The notes under the pieces: model-generated | The model's database searches: none | Told to the model about the DNA's origin: nothing | The model's input: only the letters and a program-made list of their open reading frames with translations | Assembly (NCBI RefSeq): GCF_020164535.1 | Contig: NZ_JAIQZC010000004.1 | Coordinates: 124,001-188,000 of the forward strand | From: Psychroflexus montanilacus | GTDB lineage: Bacteria; Bacteroidota; Bacteroidia; Flavobacteriales; Flavobacteriaceae | Reading direction: 5' to 3' | Length of the DNA stretch: 64,000 bases | In this document: positions 50,718 to 60,125 of the stretch, piece by piece | Numbering within the stretch: the stretch's first letter is position 1 | Layout: each line of letters begins with the position of its first letter | Program-made: the position numbers and the translations under genes

Positions 50718-52271
50718 ATGCGTAATATTTCAAAAGAATTTGGAATCGATGAAGCTTTAAAGCAACTCGATATCCAAACCGAAAATAAAGGAACTTCCGT
50801 AGGAGAAGATTTTTTCTCCAATGGTGAACTTATAGAATCTTACTCTCCTGTAGACGGAGCTTTGATTGGCAAAGTACAGGCAACAACGAAAGAAGACTAT
50901 GAAAAAGTAGCCAGTACAGCTCATAAAGGTTTTAAAGAGTGGAGAACATGGCCAGCTCCTGCCAGAGGTGAAGTCGTCCGCCAATTCAACGACGAGTTGA
51001 GAAGACTGAAAGCTCCTCTTGGTAAACTGGTATCTTATGAAATGGGAAAATCTTACCAGGAAGGGCTCGGTGAAGTTCAGGAAATGATAGACATCTGCGA
51101 TTTTGCTGTTGGCCTTTCCAGACAACTTCATGGTTTGACAATGCACTCAGAACGACCTGGTCACCGTATGTATGAGCAATGGCACCCTTTGGGAGTGGTT
51201 GGTATTATTTCAGCCTTCAATTTTCCGGTTGCAGTGTGGTCCTGGAATACAGCTTTAGCGTGGGTTTGTGGAGATGCCTGCATTTGGAAAGGATCTGAAA
51301 AAACACCACTGACCTCTGTCGCCTGTCAAAAAATAGCTGCTCGCGTTTTCAAAGAAAATAAAGTTCCAGACGGTATTTCTTCACTGATTACTGGTGACTA
51401 CAAAGTTGGCGAGTACATGACTCAAGATAAGCGTTTGCCATTGATTTCTGCAACAGGCTCTATCCGAATGGGACGAATTGTAGCTCAGGAAGTGGCTAAA
51501 AGGCTTGGCAAATCCTTATTGGAGCTCGGTGGCAACAATGCCATCATCGTCACTCCAGATGCCGACATTAAGAATACTGTGATTGGAGCTGTATTTGGAG
51601 CTGTGGGTACTTGCGGTCAACGCTGCACTTCTACAAGACGAATTATCATTCATGAATCGATCTATGATAAAGTCAAAAATGCGATAGTAGATGCCTATCA
51701 GCAAATTCGCATTGGAAACCCATTAGATGAAAATAATCACGTCGGTCCTCTAATCGATAAAGACGCGGTCAAGAACTATCTCCATGCTTTGGAAGAAGTT
51801 AAAAAAGAGGGTGGTAATATTTTGGTCGAAGGTGGTGTATTGGAAGGTGAAGGCTATGAAAGTGGCTGTTATGTAAAGCCAGCAATTGCTGAAGCAGAAA
51901 ATCATTTTGATATCGTTCAGCACGAAACTTTTGCTCCAGTTTTATATATTATGAAATATTCTGGTGAAGTAGATAATGCGATAGAGCTTCAAAATGGGGT
52001 TGTACAAGGACTGTCTTCTGCTATCATGACCAACAATCTTAGAGAAGCTGAGAAATTCTTATCTGTAGAAGGATCAGATTGCGGCATTGCCAACGTCAAT
52101 ATTGGAACTTCAGGAGCTGAAATTGGCGGAGCTTTTGGAGGTGAAAAAGAAACAGGTGGCGGAAGAGAGTCCGGTTCTGATGCCTGGAAGGTATATATGA
52201 GAAGACAAACCAACACCATTAATTACACCAAAGATCTTCCCCTGGCTCAGGGAATTAAATTTGACTTATAA
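50718..52271 (+). CDS. ALDH7-family aldehyde dehydrogenase (aminoadipate semialdehyde type)
   Basis: NAD-dependent aldehyde dehydrogenase of 517 residues. Features: ISAFNFPVAVWSWNTALA, nucleotide-binding region, LLELGGNNAIIV with the general-base Glu, GTCGQRCTSTRR with the catalytic Cys, and the C-terminal segment TSGAEIGGAFGGEKETGGGR followed by SGSDAWKVYMRRQTNTINY. The last segment is characteristic of ALDH7 (antiquitin, AmaB), which oxidises alpha-aminoadipate semialdehyde or piperideine-6-carboxylate in lysine breakdown. Because it follows the 3-hydroxyanthranilate dioxygenase, a role on aminomuconate semialdehyde was considered, but sequence signature favours ALDH7. A terminator ends the unit. 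Confidence 0.88.
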   Translation: MRNISKEFGIDEALKQLDIQTENKGTSVGEDFFSNGELIESYSPVDGALIGKVQATTKEDYEKVASTAHKGFKEWRTWPAPARGEVVRQFNDELRRLKAPLGKLVSYEMGKSYQEGLGEVQEMIDICDFAVGLSRQLHGLTMHSERPGHRMYEQWHPLGVVGIISAFNFPVAVWSWNTALAWVCGDACIWKGSEKTPLTSVACQKIAARVFKENKVPDGISSLITGDYKVGEYMTQDKRLPLISATGSIRMGRIVAQEVAKRLGKSLLELGGNNAIIVTPDADIKNTVIGAVFGAVGTCGQRCTSTRRIIIHESIYDKVKNAIVDAYQQIRIGNPLDENNHVGPLIDKDAVKNYLHALEEVKKEGGNILVEGGVLEGEGYESGCYVKPAIAEAENHFDIVQHETFAPVLYIMKYSGEVDNAIELQNGVVQGLSSAIMTNNLREAEKFLSVEGSDCGIANVNIGTSGAEIGGAFGGEKETGGGRESGSDAWKVYMRRQTNTINYTKDLPLAQGIKFDL

Positions 52272-52285
52272 ATTACAGAATTTAC

Positions 52286-52318
52286 ATCAGGCCGATAAAA
52301 ATCGGCCTGATTTTTTTG
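52286..52318 (+). terminator. Terminator after the aldehyde dehydrogenase gene
   Basis: ATCAGGCCGAT (52286-52296) and ATCGGCCTGAT (52301-52311) form a perfect 11-bp stem with an AAAA loop followed by seven T. Confidence 0.93.
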
Positions 52319-52499
52319 TTTATCATAATTAAACCTGAAGTTAAACAAGAATAATTCAAAATAACCTTCTATTAGATACTTGTTAATTAAATGTTGAGGT
52401 GGTTTTTTGCCAGCAAGAAAAAAACAACTTAATTTGCAGATTCATATATTATTATTTTGGATAAAAACGCTTTCAAAATAAAGAAGAAATTTAAAATTT

Positions 52500-53495
52500 A
52501 TGAGTGATGTAAAAGCAGCCATCACTGCCGTAGGCGGATATGTTCCAGAGTTTGTTCTTACCAATAAACTTTTGGAAGGTATGGTTGAAACGAATGACGA
52601 GTGGATCACCGCAAGAACTGGTATAAAAGAAAGACGTATTTTAAAACACCCTCAACAGGGTTCCTCATTTTTAGGGATTAAGGCTTGTGAAGATTTATTC
52701 AGCAAGACATCCACAAAGCCAGAAGATATAGACTTAGTCATATTTGCAACGGCAACTCCAGACATGCCTGTTGCATCATCAGCAGCTTATCTTGCTTCAG
52801 AAATTGGGGCAGTAAATGCATTTTCCTATGATCTTCAGTCAGCTTGTTCTAGCTTTTTATATGGTATGTCTGTAGCATCTTCTTATATTGAGTCCAAAAA
52901 GTATAAGCATATTTTGCTTGTAGGCGCAGATAAGATGTCTTCTATCATTGATTATACTGATAGGAGTACGTGTATTATTTTTGGTGACGGAGGTGGAGCT
53001 GTATTATTTTCAGCAAATACTGAAGGATTAGGCTTGCAGGATGAAATATTAAAAACAGACGGAACTGGTAGACAATTCCTAAATATTCAGGCTGGGGGCT
53101 CGCAGTTACCCGCTTCTGAAGAGACAGTGAAAAATAAACAACATTTTGTGTTTCAGGATGGTAAAACAGTGTTTAAGTTTGCAGTATCCAATATGGCCGA
53201 TGTAAGTGAAAGGATAATGCAACAAAATAATCTAACAGGAAAGGATGTAGATTGGCTTGTTGCGCATCAAGCTAATAAAAGAATCATTGATGCGACCTAT
53301 AAGCGTATGAATTTAGACTCAGAAAAAGTACTGATGAATATACAGCGTTACGGAAATACAACTTCCGCAACTTTACCTTTATTATTAAGCGATTACGAAA
53401 AACAATTAAAAAAGGGAGATAATCTTATATTTGCAGCATTTGGTGGCGGCTTCTCATGGGGCTCCATATATTTGAAATGGGCGTATAATTCTTAA
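52500..53495 (+). CDS. fabH: 3-oxoacyl-ACP synthase III
   Basis: Condenses acyl-CoA with malonyl-ACP to start fatty acid synthesis; in Bacteroidota it accepts branched primers. The 331-residue product has TNDEWITARTGIKERRI, the catalytic Cys116 in QSACSSFL, His (about 255) in LVAHQANKRI and Asn (about 285) in RYGNTTSATLP, plus the GGGFSWGSIYLKW C-terminus. It begins the fabH-accB-accC unit: accB is 23 bases downstream. The usual rpmF gene upstream is absent; instead there is a gap of about 180 bases after the preceding terminator. A near-consensus box TTAATTTG (52429-52436) may be its promoter. Confidence 0.95.
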   Translation: MSDVKAAITAVGGYVPEFVLTNKLLEGMVETNDEWITARTGIKERRILKHPQQGSSFLGIKACEDLFSKTSTKPEDIDLVIFATATPDMPVASSAAYLASEIGAVNAFSYDLQSACSSFLYGMSVASSYIESKKYKHILLVGADKMSSIIDYTDRSTCIIFGDGGGAVLFSANTEGLGLQDEILKTDGTGRQFLNIQAGGSQLPASEETVKNKQHFVFQDGKTVFKFAVSNMADVSERIMQQNNLTGKDVDWLVAHQANKRIIDATYKRMNLDSEKVLMNIQRYGNTTSATLPLLLSDYEKQLKKGDNLIFAAFGGGFSWGSIYLKWAYNS

Positions 53496-53518
53496 ACCCC
53501 TTAAAAAAACTAAAAACT

Positions 53519-54013
53519 ATGGATTTAAAGGAAATTCAAAACTTAATTAAATTTGTTGCTAAATCTGGCGCTAGCGAAGTGAAGCTTGAAATGGACGACG
53601 TTAAAATTACTATCAAAACAGGTAGTGAGGATGACGGGAAGACCTACGTACAGCAGATTCCGATGAATATGCCACAGCAACAAATGCAACAAGCTCCACA
53701 AAATCAACAGCAGCAACCACAGGCACAAGCTTCTGAAGAGACTCAAGCCCCAAAAGCAAATGATGATGATAAATACGTCACTATCAAGTCTCCTATTATC
53801 GGGACTTTCTACAGAAAGCCTTCTCCAGACAAAAAAGCGTTTGTTGAAGTAGGTAGCGAAGTGAAAGAGGGAGATGTACTTTGTACTATTGAAGCCATGA
53901 AACTTTTTAACGAAATTGAAAGTGAAGTGTCTGGAAAAATAGTAAAAGTACTAGTAGATGACTCTTCTCCGGTAGAGTTTGATCAGCCACTTTTCTTGGT
54001 AGATCCTTCCTAA
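53519..54013 (+). CDS. accB: Biotin carboxyl carrier protein of acetyl-CoA carboxylase
   Basis: Carries biotin between carboxylase and transferase to make malonyl-CoA. The C-terminal biotinyl domain (residues about 88-164) includes IIGTFYRKPSPDKKAFVEVG and the biotin site EAMKLFNEI with Lys128. The N-terminal 35 residues are the usual AccB helix-strand (LKEIQNLIKFVAKSGASEVKLE), and between them lies a Gln/Pro/Ala-rich mobile linker (residues about 42-80). Length 164 is normal. It lies between fabH (23 bases) and accC (46 bases). Confidence 0.96.
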   Translation: MDLKEIQNLIKFVAKSGASEVKLEMDDVKITIKTGSEDDGKTYVQQIPMNMPQQQMQQAPQNQQQQPQAQASEETQAPKANDDDKYVTIKSPIIGTFYRKPSPDKKAFVEVGSEVKEGDVLCTIEAMKLFNEIESEVSGKIVKVLVDDSSPVEFDQPLFLVDPS

Positions 54014-54059
54014 GGAAACCAATTGTTTTAGATTCTTTCTTTAACCAAAACAAACGTTC

Positions 54060-55421
54060 ATGTTTAAAAAAATTCTAATCGCCAACCGTGGAGAAATTGC
54101 CCTACGAATTATTCGTACTTGTAAAGAAATGGGCATAAAGACAGTGGCGGTATATTCTACAGCAGACAAAGAAAGCTTACACGTAAGATTTGCGGATGAA
54201 GCTGTTTGTATAGGACCTCCTCAAAGTAGTGAATCTTACCTTAAGATTCCTAATATCATTTCAGCAGCAGAAATAACCAATGCGGATGCTATCCATCCTG
54301 GGTATGGGTTTTTATCTGAAAATGCTAATTTCTCAAAAATTTGCCAGGAACATGATATAAAATTCATTGGTGCAAGTCCTGAGATGATAGATCGAATGGG
54401 AGACAAAGCAAGCGCCAAAGCTACAATGAAAGCAGCGGGTGTTCCCTGCGTTCCTGGCTCTGAAGGTATCTTGAAAGACTTTGAAGACTGCAAAAAAGTA
54501 GCCAAAGAAATTGGCTATCCTGTGATGCTAAAAGCTACTGCTGGTGGTGGTGGTAAAGGTATGCGTGCTGTGAAGAATGAAGAGCAACTGGAACATGCCT
54601 GGGAATCTGCAAGACAGGAAGCAAAAGCTGGATTTGGAAACGACGATATGTATATGGAAAAGCTTATTGAAGAGCCTCGTCATATTGAGATACAAATTGT
54701 GGGAGACCAAACCGGCAAAGCTTGCCACCTGTCTGAGCGTGATTGTTCAATACAAAGAAGACATCAAAAACTTACAGAGGAAGTGCCTTCTCCATTTATG
54801 ACTGATGAACTTCGTGAGAAAATGGGAAATGCGGCTGTAAAAGCTGCAGAATACATCAAATACGAAGGCGCCGGTACCATTGAATTCCTCGTGGATAAAC
54901 ACAGGAATTTCTACTTTATGGAAATGAATACACGTATTCAGGTTGAGCATCCTATTACTGATATGGTTGTAGATCATGACCTGATAAGAGAGCAGATTTT
55001 GGTAGCTTCCGGTGTTCCTATTTCAGGTAAAAATTATTATCCAAAATTACACTCCATCGAATGCAGAATAAATGCAGAAGATCCGTTTAATAACTTTAGA
55101 CCATCTCCTGGTAGAATAGAAACCTTGCACTTACCTGGAGGCCATGGGATACGAGTAGACACTCACGTGTATAGTGGTTATGTTATTCCGCCAAATTATG
55201 ATTCTATGATTGCCAAACTCATAGCTACAGCTCAAACAAGACCTGAGGCTATAAGCAAGATGAGAAGAGCATTAAGTGAGTTTGTGATAGAAGGAATTAA
55301 GACTACAATTCCATTTCACGCGCAGTTGATGGAACATACCGATTATGTAGATGGAAATTATACAACTAAATTTATGGAAGATTTCGTCTTACAAGATATT
55401 GAAGATGAAGATGACGAATAA
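54060..55421 (+). CDS. accC: Acetyl-CoA carboxylase biotin carboxylase subunit
   Basis: ATP-dependent carboxylation of biotin on AccB. The 453-residue ATP-grasp enzyme shows the N-terminal [33 protein letters not shown], the Gly-rich ATP loop ([14 protein letters not shown]), the metal and base segment [16 protein letters not shown], and the C-terminal domain with [10 protein letters not shown] and [13 protein letters not shown]. It is the last gene of the fabH-accB-accC unit; the carboxyltransferase genes are elsewhere. A bidirectional terminator separates it from hemF. Confidence 0.97.
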   Translation: MFKKILIANRGEIALRIIRTCKEMGIKTVAVYSTADKESLHVRFADEAVCIGPPQSSESYLKIPNIISAAEITNADAIHPGYGFLSENANFSKICQEHDIKFIGASPEMIDRMGDKASAKATMKAAGVPCVPGSEGILKDFEDCKKVAKEIGYPVMLKATAGGGGKGMRAVKNEEQLEHAWESARQEAKAGFGNDDMYMEKLIEEPRHIEIQIVGDQTGKACHLSERDCSIQRRHQKLTEEVPSPFMTDELREKMGNAAVKAAEYIKYEGAGTIEFLVDKHRNFYFMEMNTRIQVEHPITDMVVDHDLIREQILVASGVPISGKNYYPKLHSIECRINAEDPFNNFRPSPGRIETLHLPGGHGIRVDTHVYSGYVIPPNYDSMIAKLIATAQTRPEAISKMRRALSEFVIEGIKTTIPFHAQLMEHTDYVDGNYTTKFMEDFVLQDIEDEDDE

Positions 55422-55445
55422 ATAAAAGTGAATTTAAAAAAACCT

Positions 55446-55475
55446 AAAAAGCTGTCTTATCTAAGACAGCTTTTT
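55446..55475. terminator. Bidirectional terminator between accC and hemF
   Basis: AAAAAGCTGTCTTA-TC-TAAGACAGCTTTTT is a perfect 14-bp inverted repeat with A and T runs at its ends, lying between convergent stops of accC and hemF. Confidence 0.93.
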
Positions 55476-55479
55476 TTAT

Positions 55480-56382
55480 TTAAGCCCATTTCCTAGGTTC
55501 CTTTAAAACATTGACAAGTTGTTCTTCTTCTGAACCCGGCTCTGGATGATGATTATACTGCCATTGAACATGAGGAGGAAGACTCATCAATATGCTTTCT
55601 ATCCTACCATTGGTTTTTAATCCAAATAGAGTTCCTTTATCATGAACCAAATTAAATTCTACATAACGTCCCCGTCTCACTTCTTGCCAGTCTCTTTGCT
55701 CTTGAGTGTATTCCAAATCCTTTCGCTTTTCAACAATAGGGACGTAAGCATCCAAAAAGCTGTCGCCCGTATGAGTCACAAAATCAAAAATTTGTTCGAG
55801 ACTTCTTTCTGAAGTTGGCTTTAAGTAATCAAAAAATAAACCGCCAACTCCACGAGCTTCTTCTCTGTGTGAGTTCCAAAAGTAGCGATCGCAATTAGCT
55901 TTGTAATCGGAATATAAATTTTTACCAAATGGATCACATGCCTTTTTGGACACCTCATGAAAATGCTTTGCATCTTCTTCAAAAAGATAATAAGGTGTGA
56001 GGTCCTGCCCTCCACCAAACCATTGGTCAATGATCTTTCCCTGACGATTGTACATTTCAAAATACCTAAAGTTAGCGTGAACTGTTGGAACCATAGGGTT
56101 TTTGGGGTGTAACACTAAACTTATTCCACAGGCGAAAAAGTCACAATCCTGAACATTGAAATAATTTTGCATCGCCTCTGGTAAATCCCCATGGACAGCA
56201 GAAATATTGACGCCTCCTTTTTCAAACACTGAACCGTTTTCTATTACTCTGGTTCTTCCGCCGCCACCTTCTTTTCTTTCCCAAATGTCCTGAGAGAAAG
56301 TGGCTTTGCCATCAATCGATTCTAGCTTATTTGTGATCCTGTCTTGAAGTCCTTCTATGTAGTTGTAAAACTTATCTTTCAT
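55480..56382 (-). CDS. hemF: Oxygen-dependent coproporphyrinogen III oxidase
   Basis: Oxidatively decarboxylates coproporphyrinogen III to protoporphyrinogen IX with O2, in haem synthesis. The 300-residue product has the family segments GGGGRTRVIENGSVFEKGGVN, HPKNPMVPTVHANFRYF with conserved His, WFGGGQDLTPYYLFEEDAKHFH, and RGVGGLFFDYL followed by RRGRYVEFNLVHDKGTLFGLKTNGR, ending LPPHVQWQYNHHPEPGS. This is the complete aerobic enzyme, consistent with an aerobe. A promoter box lies 23 bases before its start; the gene is divergent from the Cys/Met enzyme gene. Confidence 0.97.
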   Translation of the reverse strand: MKDKFYNYIEGLQDRITNKLESIDGKATFSQDIWERKEGGGGRTRVIENGSVFEKGGVNISAVHGDLPEAMQNYFNVQDCDFFACGISLVLHPKNPMVPTVHANFRYFEMYNRQGKIIDQWFGGGQDLTPYYLFEEDAKHFHEVSKKACDPFGKNLYSDYKANCDRYFWNSHREEARGVGGLFFDYLKPTSERSLEQIFDFVTHTGDSFLDAYVPIVEKRKDLEYTQEQRDWQEVRRGRYVEFNLVHDKGTLFGLKTNGRIESILMSLPPHVQWQYNHHPEPGSEEEQLVNVLKEPRKWA

Positions 56383-56404
56383 TGTCTCAATATAATAATT
56401 AAAG

Positions 56405-56412
56405 CAAAAATA
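56405..56412 (-). promoter_or_regulatory. -7 box for hemF
   Basis: TATTTTTG on the minus strand (plus CAAAAATA) fits TAnnTTTG and lies 23 bases before the hemF ATG. Confidence 0.45.
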
Positions 56413-56524
56413 AAGCTTTTGAATAGCATCTAGAGTTAGTTGTGTTAAGAATAGGATAAACTAAAACCTCTGTTTGTGAATAATTAAAAACTACCTGTAC
56501 TTTTAATTTATAAATGATGTTTCT

Positions 56525-57667
56525 ATGAAATTCAATACAAAAGCGATACACGGGGGTCAGGAAAATGTAGATCCTGGATATGGGTCTGTGATGGCTCCTA
56601 TTTATCAAACGTCAACGTTTAGTCAAACTTCACCTGGAAGCCATAAGGGTTTTGAATATGCAAGAAGTGGTAATCCGACAAGGGACGCTTTAGAAAAAGC
56701 AATAGCCTCAATTGAAAATGGAAAACACGGCCTTGCTTTTGGCTCTGGTCTTGCTGCCATAGATGCAATATTAAAGACTTTAAAACCCGGGGATGAAGTA
56801 ATTTCTACAAACGATTTATACGGTGGAACCTATAGATTATTCAACGGAATTTATAAAAATTTTGGAATTAAATTTCATTTTGTAGGAATGCAGGGTGCTA
56901 CGGCTATAGAGTCATTCATTACTACTAATACCAAAATGATTTGGGCAGAAACCCCTACCAACCCAATGATGAATATCCTTGATATCAAGGCCATTGCACA
57001 AATCTCAAAAAAACACAAGTTACTGCTTGCTGTAGATAATACATTTGCAACTGCCTACCTTCAACAGCCTTTAGATCTTGGGGCAGATATCGTTATGCAT
57101 AGCACAACCAAATACCTTGGAGGGCATAGTGATGTCATATCGGGGTCAATTGTGGTGAATGATGATAAACTGGCTGAACAACTATATTTTATTCAAAATG
57201 CAAGCGGAGCAATAGCTGGACCTATGGATAGCTTTTTGGTATTACGAGGAATCAAAACGCTTCATTTGAGAATGCAGCGCCATTGTGAAAATGGAAAAGC
57301 CGTTGCGGAATTCCTTCAACGTCATCCAAAAGTTGAAAAGGTTTACTGGCCTGGTTTGCAAGATCATCCAAATCATGAGATAGCTAAAAAACAGATGAAA
57401 GACTTTGGAGGAATGGTCTCTTTTTCTTTAAAAGGTGGATCAACAAAAGATGCTGTGAGATTTTTAGAACATCTAAACGTCTTTACATTAGCTGAATCTT
57501 TAGGAGGAGTAGAATCCTTGGCGGGGCATCCAGCCACCATGACACATGCGAGTATTCCCAAAGAAGAACGCAAGAAAATTGGGGTTGTTGATTCTTTAAT
57601 TAGATTGAGCGTAGGTGTTGAAGATAAGGAGGATTTACTTTCAGATTTGAAACAAGCTTTAAGTTAA
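56525..57667 (+). CDS. Cys/Met metabolism PLP-dependent enzyme (cystathionine gamma-synthase/lyase type)
   Basis: A 380-residue PLP enzyme. It has the N-terminal TKAIHGGQENVDPGYGSVMAPIYQTSTF, RSGNPTRDALEKAIASIE with PLP-phosphate residues, the Asp segment LLLAVDNTFATAYLQQPLDLGAD, the PLP-binding Lys in HSTTKYLGGHSD, and the C-terminal ESLGGVESLAGHPATMTHAS followed by IRLSVGVEDKEDL. The family includes cystathionine gamma-synthase (MetB), cystathionine gamma-lyase and methionine gamma-lyase; sequence alone here does not separate these. The gene is monocistronic; a near-consensus box TCTGTTTG (about 56470-56477) lies upstream. Confidence 0.92.
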   Translation: MKFNTKAIHGGQENVDPGYGSVMAPIYQTSTFSQTSPGSHKGFEYARSGNPTRDALEKAIASIENGKHGLAFGSGLAAIDAILKTLKPGDEVISTNDLYGGTYRLFNGIYKNFGIKFHFVGMQGATAIESFITTNTKMIWAETPTNPMMNILDIKAIAQISKKHKLLLAVDNTFATAYLQQPLDLGADIVMHSTTKYLGGHSDVISGSIVVNDDKLAEQLYFIQNASGAIAGPMDSFLVLRGIKTLHLRMQRHCENGKAVAEFLQRHPKVEKVYWPGLQDHPNHEIAKKQMKDFGGMVSFSLKGGSTKDAVRFLEHLNVFTLAESLGGVESLAGHPATMTHASIPKEERKKIGVVDSLIRLSVGVEDKEDLLSDLKQALS

Positions 57668-57695
57668 ATGCATAAAGATTAAACATCCAACTAGT

Positions 57696-58475
57696 CTAAT
57701 CAATATTATAAATATAGCCGAAGGTGAACCAAAACATCCAGTCATTGTATTTGTTTTGTGGACCGATAGGTTTCAACCCGTCTACAAAATCAGAAAAATA
57801 ATAGTGCCATCTCAATTCAGCAATAAGATCAGACCTTCTAGTGACCTTGTATTTAATACCGGCCTGAAAATTTGCCGAAATAGTAACATTGGATTGATTT
57901 GAAAAAGCGGGGTCTTCGCCAGGTCCTGCAAGAAATGTAGGGAACGTAGTTTCTGGTAACCCCAGCCCATCTTCCAGGGTTGTTCCTGCAACTGGAGAAT
58001 AATATACAAGATTAAAACCAATTCCACCGTAGGGTGTGAACGTACCTGAGTTTCTTTCAAAATCTCTTATTCGCATTAAATAATACTCTATCCCTGAACC
58101 TATTTCTAAGACATTGGCCTCACCAAACATAGAGCGCAGTTGTAAACCGGCTTCGTTATTTTTATCAGCTAAAGCACCGTAATGGTTCAAACTTGTAGTG
58201 TGGTAGATTAAACTGGACCTGACTTTAAAATGTTGTCTAGGATATTGTGATATGAAATCTGTGTAAGCAAAATTGAGATAGTGATTTATTCCAACTCCAA
58301 ATCCAATGTTGTTATTGATAGTTTCGCTATCTCCTCTGAGCCCATAGTCTCCTCGAAATGACACGGGACCTCCCATTATGCCTACCTCATGGTAAATTTG
58401 AGCAGTTGCCTCAGAATTGATTCCTATGGTAGAAAAAAATAAAAAAGCAACAATAGGATAATGCTTGAATTTCAT
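57696..58475 (-). CDS. Outer-membrane beta-barrel family protein (THC0290_0291-like), 259 aa
   Basis: Signal peptide (MKFKHYPIVAFLFFSTIGINSEATAQ) followed by a Gly/aromatic-rich barrel: YHEVGIMGGPVSFRGDYGLRG, GFGVGINHYLNF, HFKVRSSLIYHTTS, ISANFQAGIKYKV, LIAELRWHYYFSDFVDGLKP and a final WMFWFTFGYIYNID. I recall a flavobacterial family named THC0290_0291 with this start; function unknown to me. It is probably an outer-membrane protein. A promoter box lies 20 bases before its ATG; it is convergent with 56525-57667 with a 28-base gap. Confidence 0.8.
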   Translation of the reverse strand: MKFKHYPIVAFLFFSTIGINSEATAQIYHEVGIMGGPVSFRGDYGLRGDSETINNNIGFGVGINHYLNFAYTDFISQYPRQHFKVRSSLIYHTTSLNHYGALADKNNEAGLQLRSMFGEANVLEIGSGIEYYLMRIRDFERNSGTFTPYGGIGFNLVYYSPVAGTTLEDGLGLPETTFPTFLAGPGEDPAFSNQSNVTISANFQAGIKYKVTRRSDLIAELRWHYYFSDFVDGLKPIGPQNKYNDWMFWFTFGYIYNID

Positions 58476-58494
58476 AAACAGAAGTTAATTGAAA

Positions 58495-58502
58495 CAAATA
58501 TA
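58495..58502 (-). promoter_or_regulatory. -7 box for the outer-membrane family protein
   Basis: TATATTTG on the minus strand (plus CAAATATA) matches TAnnTTTG and lies 20 bases before ATG 58475. Confidence 0.5.
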
Positions 58503-58610
58503 GAAAAACAAAAAAACAAATCGACTATTTAATTTAAAATTAGATTTCTAACCGATTAGCACTCAATCAAATATTAATCAATTTTTAAGTTATCTCTAAA
58601 ATCGAAATTA

Positions 58611-58618
58611 TATCTTTG
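58611..58618 (+). promoter_or_regulatory. -7 box for gdhA
   Basis: TATCTTTG followed by C matches the Bacteroidota box TAnnTTTG exactly and lies 41 bases before the gdhA ATG. Confidence 0.6.
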
Positions 58619-58659
58619 CGGAACTATTAAAAAAACAACCTATAAATAAGAATAATCAA

Positions 58660-60003
58660 ATGAATAAACAGCTAAAAGGATTTTTAGATACCGTTTCAGA
58701 TAGAAACCCAAACGAGCCTGAATTTTTACAAGCAGTGCACGAAGTTGCGGAAGCAATAATTCCATTTATGGATGAAAACCCAAAGTACAAAAACCACAAA
58801 CTATTGGAACGCATGGTAGAGCCAGAGCGTGTAGTCACATTTAGAGTGACATGGGTTGACGATAATGGAGAAATTCAAGTAAACAGAGGGTTTAGAATTC
58901 AAATGAATTCTGCAATAGGACCTTATAAAGGTGGTTTGAGATTTCACCCGTCTGTAAATTTAAGTATCCTGAAGTTTTTAGCTTTTGAGCAGGTATTCAA
59001 AAACAGCCTGACAACGCTTCCTATGGGTGGCGGAAAAGGAGGTTCAGATTTTGATCCTAAAGGGAAATCCGACAATGAAGTGATGCGCTTTTGCCAAAGC
59101 TTTATGACAGAACTTTACAGACATATTGGAAATGACACCGACGTACCCGCTGGAGATATAGGAGTTGGCGGTCGTGAAATAGGCTACATGTTTGGTCAAT
59201 ATAAAAGAATACAAAACGAGTTTACTGGTATTTTAACAGGGAAAGGTCGCTCTTATGGCGGTTCTTTAATTCGTCCAGAAGCTACTGGTTATGGCAACGT
59301 ATATTTTACCAAAAGTATGTTGGAAACGCAAGGAGATTCTCTTGAAGGTAAAACTATTTTGATTTCGGGTTCAGGAAATGTTGCTCAATATGCTGCTGAA
59401 AAAGCAATTGAACTTGGGGCTAAAATTTTAACCATGTCTGATTCTGGAGGCTATATTTTTGACGAAGAAGGAATTGATAGTGAAAAGCTTAACTTTATTA
59501 TGGAGTTAAAGAATGAAAAAAGAGGTAGAATCAAGGAGTATCTTGATACATATCCAAAGGCAACTTACGAGGAGGGAAAAACGCCTTGGAATGTTAAAGG
59601 TGATATCGCTATGCCATGTGCTACTCAAAACGAGCTTCACGAGGAGGATGCCAAAGCACTAGTTAATAATGGATGTATATTGGTTGGAGAAGGCGCAAAT
59701 ATGCCATGTACTCCAGAAGCAATAGAAGTTTTCCATAAAAACAAAATTCTATTTTCACCTGGAAAAGCATCTAATGCTGGTGGTGTAGCGACTTCAGGGC
59801 TGGAAATGTCACAAAATTCCATGAGATATAACTGGACGTCGGAGGAAGTAGATGATAAGTTAAAGCAAATCATGAGCGATATTCATGAAGCTTGTGTGAC
59901 TTATGGGAAAGATGAAAGCGGTTATATAGATTACGTAAAAGGTGCTAATATCGCTGGTTTTGTAAAAGTAGCCGATGCGATGATTGCTCAAGGTGCTGTA
60001 TAA
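58660..60003 (+). CDS. gdhA: NADP-type glutamate dehydrogenase, hexameric
   Basis: Reversibly aminates 2-oxoglutarate to glutamate, the main ammonium assimilation step under high ammonium. The 447-residue product is of the small hexameric type, with NRGFRIQMNSAIGPYKGGLRFHP, the catalytic-Lys segment TLPMGGGKGGSDFDPKGKSD, PAGDIGVGGREIGYMFGQYKR, the Rossmann motif ISGSGNVAQYAAEKAIELGA and the C-terminal GKASNAGGVATSGLEMSQNS. Length and motifs fit the NADP-dependent group (EC 1.4.1.4), although coenzyme choice is inferred. Own promoter upstream and terminator downstream, so it is monocistronic. Confidence 0.95.
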   Translation: MNKQLKGFLDTVSDRNPNEPEFLQAVHEVAEAIIPFMDENPKYKNHKLLERMVEPERVVTFRVTWVDDNGEIQVNRGFRIQMNSAIGPYKGGLRFHPSVNLSILKFLAFEQVFKNSLTTLPMGGGKGGSDFDPKGKSDNEVMRFCQSFMTELYRHIGNDTDVPAGDIGVGGREIGYMFGQYKRIQNEFTGILTGKGRSYGGSLIRPEATGYGNVYFTKSMLETQGDSLEGKTILISGSGNVAQYAAEKAIELGAKILTMSDSGGYIFDEEGIDSEKLNFIMELKNEKRGRIKEYLDTYPKATYEEGKTPWNVKGDIAMPCATQNELHEEDAKALVNNGCILVGEGANMPCTPEAIEVFHKNKILFSPGKASNAGGVATSGLEMSQNSMRYNWTSEEVDDKLKQIMSDIHEACVTYGKDESGYIDYVKGANIAGFVKVADAMIAQGAV

Positions 60004-60025
60004 TATAAAGCTGATTTTATTTATC

Positions 60026-60057
60026 AAAGCCAGTTGAAATTAATTTCAACTGGCTTT
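60026..60057 (+). terminator. Terminator after gdhA
   Basis: AAAGCCAGTTGAAAT (60026-60040) and ATTTCAACTGGCTTT (60043-60057) form a perfect 15-bp inverted repeat, with T-rich sequence after it, 22 bases past the gdhA stop. Confidence 0.9.
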
Positions 60058-60125
60058 TCTATTTTATAAAGTGATTTTATAATAAATTCGATGCCTATAA
60101 AGTTTAAAGAAGACATACCATCTAC

